Shown: positions 33,278-36,018 of the stretch, in pieces
Layout: every line of letters starts with the position of its first letter
Position numbering within the stretch: position 1 is the first letter of the stretch
Origin: Leptolyngbya sp. 'hensonii'
GTDB lineage: Bacteria > Cyanobacteriota > Cyanobacteriia > GCF-001939115
Reading direction: 5' to 3'
DNA: 36,018 bases
NCBI RefSeq assembly: GCF_001939115.1
Contig: NZ_MQTZ01000064.1
Span: 1-36,018, forward strand
Notes under the pieces: model-generated
Told to the model about the DNA's origin: nothing
Seen by the model: the letters and a program-made list of their open reading frames with translations, nothing else
Databases searched by the model: none
Translations under genes and position numbers: made by a program

Positions 33278-34395
33278 TGGGGGATGCGGCATCGGCTTGG
33301 GCTATAGAGGGCAAGGCCAGATTTCAAATTGGGGATAGTTTTTACCGTCCCCAGACTGAAGTGGCTAGGGATCTGGGGGTGCTGGCCGCTGCCCTCCATC
33401 GCCAGGAAATCGGTCGCCTGCGGGTGCTGGATGCCATGGCGGGGTGCGGGGTGCGGGCGTTACGGTATTTCCTGGAAGGTCAGGCTGATGCGGTCTGGGC
33501 AAATGACAGCAATTCAGATATCCAGTCAGTGCTGCAGGGGAATTTACAAACTCTTCCCACCGATCGTTACCTGGTGACCTGCTGGGATGCGAATCGGGTC
33601 TTTTTTGACTGCTACAATCGCCAGGATTTTTACGATTTCATCGATCTCGACTGCTTTGGAGCGGCAGCACCCTATCTCAGTACCAGTCTCTGGGCTGGGG
33701 AGATCGGGGGGCTGCTTTATCTCACCAGTACGGATGGGCGCAGCCTGACCGGACATTCCCCAGAGGTGGCTGTGGCAGCCTATGGCAGCTATACCCGCAA
33801 TCATCCGGCGGCCCATGAACAGGGGTTGCGGGTCCTCATTGGTGCGGCACAGCAACAGGCTGCCGCAAAGGGGCTGGGTATTCAACCCTTATTCTCTTTT
33901 TATTTCAGAAACACCTATCGGATTCTGGTGCGTCTGGTGCCCCAGTCTGGGCTAAGTTCCCAGAACTATGGCTTTTTGGGCTACTGCCATACCTGTGGGG
34001 AGTACCAGCTTGCCAGTTGGCGTCAACTCGGCAAAGTCAGTTGTGCCGAATGTGCATCGATGCTGACGATCGGAGGTCCCCTATGGTTAGGCCCTTTGCA
34101 TGAGGCAGCTTTTCTGGAAGGATTGATGACCCTGGCCCAACAGTGGCACTGGTCAGAGCGGGCTGAGTTGCTGGGTCTGATGGCAGCAGAGGCATCCCCC
34201 GATCTACCTCCTTACTTCTACACTCTGGGAGAAATTGGTCGTCGGGGGCAACTGGATATCCCGCCCCGATCGGCCCTCATTTATCAATTGCAAGACCTCG
34301 GATACCGGGCCTGCCCCACCCACATCAATCCCCAGGCGATCAAAACCAATGCGACCCTCCAGACCTGTATCCAGGCAGCTCGTTCAGGACAATAA
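33277..34395 (+). CDS. trm1: Trm1-type tRNA (guanine-N2)-dimethyltransferase
   Basis: The 372-residue protein resembles Trm1, which makes N2-methyl- or N2,N2-dimethylguanosine at position 26 (and 27 in Aquifex) of tRNA using S-adenosylmethionine. Seen are FYRPQTEVARDL (residues 22-33, counterpart of the FYNP...RDL motif), the SAM site VLDAMAGCGVRALRY (50-64), the acidic WANDSNSD, and DLDCFGAAAPYL (123-134), where most family members have DLDPFG. Paired cysteines at 237/240 and 256/259 form a likely zinc knuckle. Trm1 is mainly archaeal and eukaryotic, with few bacterial lineages. The ATG overlaps the preceding TAA by one base. The gene ends 12 bases into the convergent aldolase-like gene. Confidence 0.9.
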   Translation: MGDAASAWAIEGKARFQIGDSFYRPQTEVARDLGVLAAALHRQEIGRLRVLDAMAGCGVRALRYFLEGQADAVWANDSNSDIQSVLQGNLQTLPTDRYLVTCWDANRVFFDCYNRQDFYDFIDLDCFGAAAPYLSTSLWAGEIGGLLYLTSTDGRSLTGHSPEVAVAAYGSYTRNHPAAHEQGLRVLIGAAQQQAAAKGLGIQPLFSFYFRNTYRILVRLVPQSGLSSQNYGFLGYCHTCGEYQLASWRQLGKVSCAECASMLTIGGPLWLGPLHEAAFLEGLMTLAQQWHWSERAELLGLMAAEASPDLPPYFYTLGEIGRRGQLDIPPRSALIYQLQDLGYRACPTHINPQAIKTNATLQTCIQAARSGQ

Positions 34396-35145
34396 GTCTG
34401 GTTCCTGGCGCACAATCATGGCGTAAAGGGATTGAAAGCTGAACCAGCCAATCTGGGAGGTGCCAACTTGACTGTAGGTGAGGGCAGCGGTGGCTGGCTC
34501 GATCGGGATGGGTGTCCCGACTGCCTCTGCCATCAGTTGAGCCTGACAGGACCGCTCCATCGTGATGAACCACCAGGCTGCTTCGTCTACGGTCTGGCCT
34601 ACGGTGAGTAACCCATGGTTTTGCAAAATGATTGCTTTTCGGAGTCCCAAGGTTTGGGCCAGCCGCTTGGCTTCCTGTAGATCCAGGATAACGCCACTGT
34701 AGCGATCGAGCAGGGCATGATCCTTGTAAAAAGCACAGGCATCCTGGGTCAGAGGATCCAGCAAACGACCCAGAGTGGACCAGGCTTTGCCATAGAGGGA
34801 ATGGGCATGGGCAGCAGCGATCACATCCGGACGGGCTGCATGAATCCGGGAGTGGATCGCAAATCCGGCACTGTTGATCACCCCTTCCCCCTCGATCACC
34901 GTACCCTCGGCATCCACCAGCAGCAAATCAGAGACGCGAATATGGCCAAAGTACATACCAAAAGGATTGACCCAAAAGCGATCGGGAAACTCTGGATCGC
35001 GAGCCGTGATATGTCCGGCCACACCCTCATCAAAGCCGTAGCGGCCAAAGAGCCGAAATGCGGCTGCCAGTCGTTGCTGACGATGGAGCCGCTCATCCTT
35101 AAGGTGTTCGAATGCAGGGGGAGATGGAATTGTGAGTACTGGCAT
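34384..35145 (-). CDS. Class II aldolase/adducin-family protein
   Basis: The 253-residue protein has the fold signature EGVAGHITARDP near residue 40, then a zinc-type triad: HAH at 113-115 (AAAHAHSLYGK) and H177 in LQNHGLLTVG. These match the three metal-binding histidines of class II aldolases. The acidic residue four positions before H98, which acts as the catalytic base in L-fuculose-phosphate aldolase, is glycine here (INSAGFAIH), so a sugar-phosphate aldolase reaction is uncertain and the substrate is unknown. ATG at 35145 is preferred to TTG at 35151. It overlaps the trm1 3' end by 12 bases. Confidence 0.88.
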   Translation of the reverse strand: MPVLTIPSPPAFEHLKDERLHRQQRLAAAFRLFGRYGFDEGVAGHITARDPEFPDRFWVNPFGMYFGHIRVSDLLLVDAEGTVIEGEGVINSAGFAIHSRIHAARPDVIAAAHAHSLYGKAWSTLGRLLDPLTQDACAFYKDHALLDRYSGVILDLQEAKRLAQTLGLRKAIILQNHGLLTVGQTVDEAAWWFITMERSCQAQLMAEAVGTPIPIEPATAALTYSQVGTSQIGWFSFQSLYAMIVRQEPDLLS

Positions 35146-35269
35146 AAACAACTGACTCGATCCTAGAGATAGACTCTCCCGTTATAACGCTTTGGGTCCA
35201 GAGCCCTCACCCCTTCAGGAATTTCTTAAAATGATGTAAACTTATATTAAGGTTTCAGGATAAATAGCG

Positions 35270-35698
35270 ATGACGACAAGCTCCGGATTCGGCAAAACCA
35301 AGTCTCAGCCCAAAGTGTCTCAACGCGCGATCGAACGGGCGGAAGCTGGTAAAAAGTTTGACCAGATGAAAGCGGAAGGGTTGCCAGAGTTTGAGATTTA
35401 TATTCGTATTCAGGGGAAAAAGAACTGGTATCCGGTCGGGGTCGTTGCAGTCAAGCGTTCGGCTCAGATTAATCAGGCTATTTTTGATAGTCAGAAAGAT
35501 CTGCTGCAGGGAGCGTTTCGTCTGTTTCCCAGTCTGCGAAAGCATCAGCAGCAATTGGAATATGGCTATCGCTTAAAGGAATTTAAGGACGAACCGATTC
35601 AGATTGCAGAACCTCCGAAAACAGCGGCTACTGGTGCCCTGCAATCGGTGCTGACTGGTGTTAAAGATCGGATTTCATTCCTGCTACAGCGCCCCTAG
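35270..35698 (+). CDS. HHL1-like protein (photosystem II high-light protection)
   Basis: The 142-residue protein has a basic N terminus followed by GLPEFEIYIRIQGKKNWYPVGVVAVKRSAQINQAIF, LLQGAFRLFP and LEYGYRLKEFKDEPIQIA (about 50-112). This pattern is that of cyanobacterial relatives of plant HHL1, a thylakoid protein linked to photosystem II repair in high light. The plant role is known; the bacterial role is inferred. The plant protein has a membrane segment, whereas none is evident here. The upstream TATATTAAGG near 35242 may be a promoter -10. Its stop TAG overlaps the stop of the convergent nuclease gene at a CTAG palindrome. Confidence 0.75.
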   Translation: MTTSSGFGKTKSQPKVSQRAIERAEAGKKFDQMKAEGLPEFEIYIRIQGKKNWYPVGVVAVKRSAQINQAIFDSQKDLLQGAFRLFPSLRKHQQQLEYGYRLKEFKDEPIQIAEPPKTAATGALQSVLTGVKDRISFLLQRP

Positions 35699-36018
35699 GA
35701 TCGACACCGTTCCACAGTCTCGCAGGTGAGCCGTTGTTGCCGCAGAGCCACGATATAGATTACAGATTCACGCATGGCCCTCTCCCGAAACAGTTGACGA
35801 ATGATCGTTTTCTTAAATCGTAAGCCTGCCAGCAACTGGGTGTAAGCAGACACCTCTCGCTGCTGTTGCATTGATTCTATCCTGCTTACCTGTTGTGCCG
35901 TCTGGGCCAGGAGCGGTTCCGGATTGGCAGCCGCAGCTAAGGGAGCCAGGGGCAAGAGTGCATTATCCTGCAAGAAAAGGGCCGGGTCCTGTTCCCACAT
36001 CGGGATGACGCGATACTC
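35695..36018 (-). CDS. Rpn/DUF4351-type nuclease-transposase, C-terminal part (partial, possibly degraded)
   Basis: The frame is open from the window end (EYRVIPMWEQDPALFLQ) to a TAG at 35695, giving about 107 residues. The stretch ANPEPLLAQTAQQVSRIES, VSAYTQLLAGLRFKK and IIRQLFRERAMRESVIY is that of cyanobacterial Rpn-like proteins (PD-(D/E)XK nuclease/putative transposase), which usually continue into a DUF4351 domain. After RESVIY the reading frame becomes unrecognisable; a shifted frame (HLRDCGTVSI) resembles the start of DUF4351 (xLxRRFGTVSP), so a frameshift and truncation are likely. The N-terminal catalytic part lies outside the window. Confidence 0.65.
   Translation of the reverse strand, partial: EYRVIPMWEQDPALFLQDNALLPLAPLAAAANPEPLLAQTAQQVSRIESMQQQREVSAYTQLLAGLRFKKTIIRQLFRERAMRESVIYIVALRQQRLTCETVERCRS

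Overview
The window looks like chromosomal DNA from a cyanobacterium, probably a filamentous or Leptolyngbya-like one. The evidence is the scatter of HIP1-type GCGATCGC octamers, a DUF4278 protein, an Rcp1-like response regulator, a glycine-rich RRM protein of the Rbp type, an HHL1-like protein, a bacterial Trm1 and many multi-domain hybrid kinases. No rRNA, tRNA or CRISPR array was seen. Assignments come from reading motifs, not from database searches.

Layout. 1-1086: the start of an IS1-type transposase leaving the window, then about 900 gene-poor bases with two short tandem repeats and a 17-bp hairpin. 1087-4659: a DUF4278 protein, a LysR regulator, an O-antigen polymerase-like membrane protein and a small exported protein. 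4753-24607: about 20 kb devoted almost wholly to phosphotransfer signalling, nearly all on the minus strand. It holds a 1939-residue kinase with nine tandem 92-residue HAMP repeats and three receiver domains, its short-spaced REC-PAS kinase partner, a membrane kinase with a receiver-only regulator, a glyoxalase I gene, a receiver/degenerate-kinase protein coupled to a CBS-PAS-PAS kinase, and a tightly packed four-gene run (CHASE3-GAF kinase, Rcp1-like regulator, REC-PAS kinase, REC-GGDEF-EAL protein). That makes seven kinase-like proteins and nine receiver domains but no DNA-binding response regulator; the only recognisable output is an EAL phosphodiesterase.

24608-30341: an RRM protein with its terminator, a class II glutamine amidotransferase, a two-module Spy/CpxP-like periplasmic protein, selD, a small unknown protein and a lipoprotein. 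30342-34395: a divergent locus of thioredoxin plus an old yellow enzyme on one side, and an ArsR-type regulator plus glutathionyl-hydroquinone reductase plus Trm1 on the other. Its gene content suggests quinone or electrophile detoxification controlled by the ArsR protein. 34384-36018: a class II aldolase-like protein, an HHL1-like protein and the 3' end of an Rpn/DUF4351-type nuclease.

A family of roughly 90-bp inverted-repeat elements (ends TTGACTGACAAAAC) occurs three times, each time just upstream of a gene start; a related core hairpin occurs a fourth time. The strongest leads are the poly-HAMP kinase, the degenerate kinase lacking its histidine, the signalling island with almost no outputs, the ArsR-linked electrophile locus and the small inverted-repeat element family.
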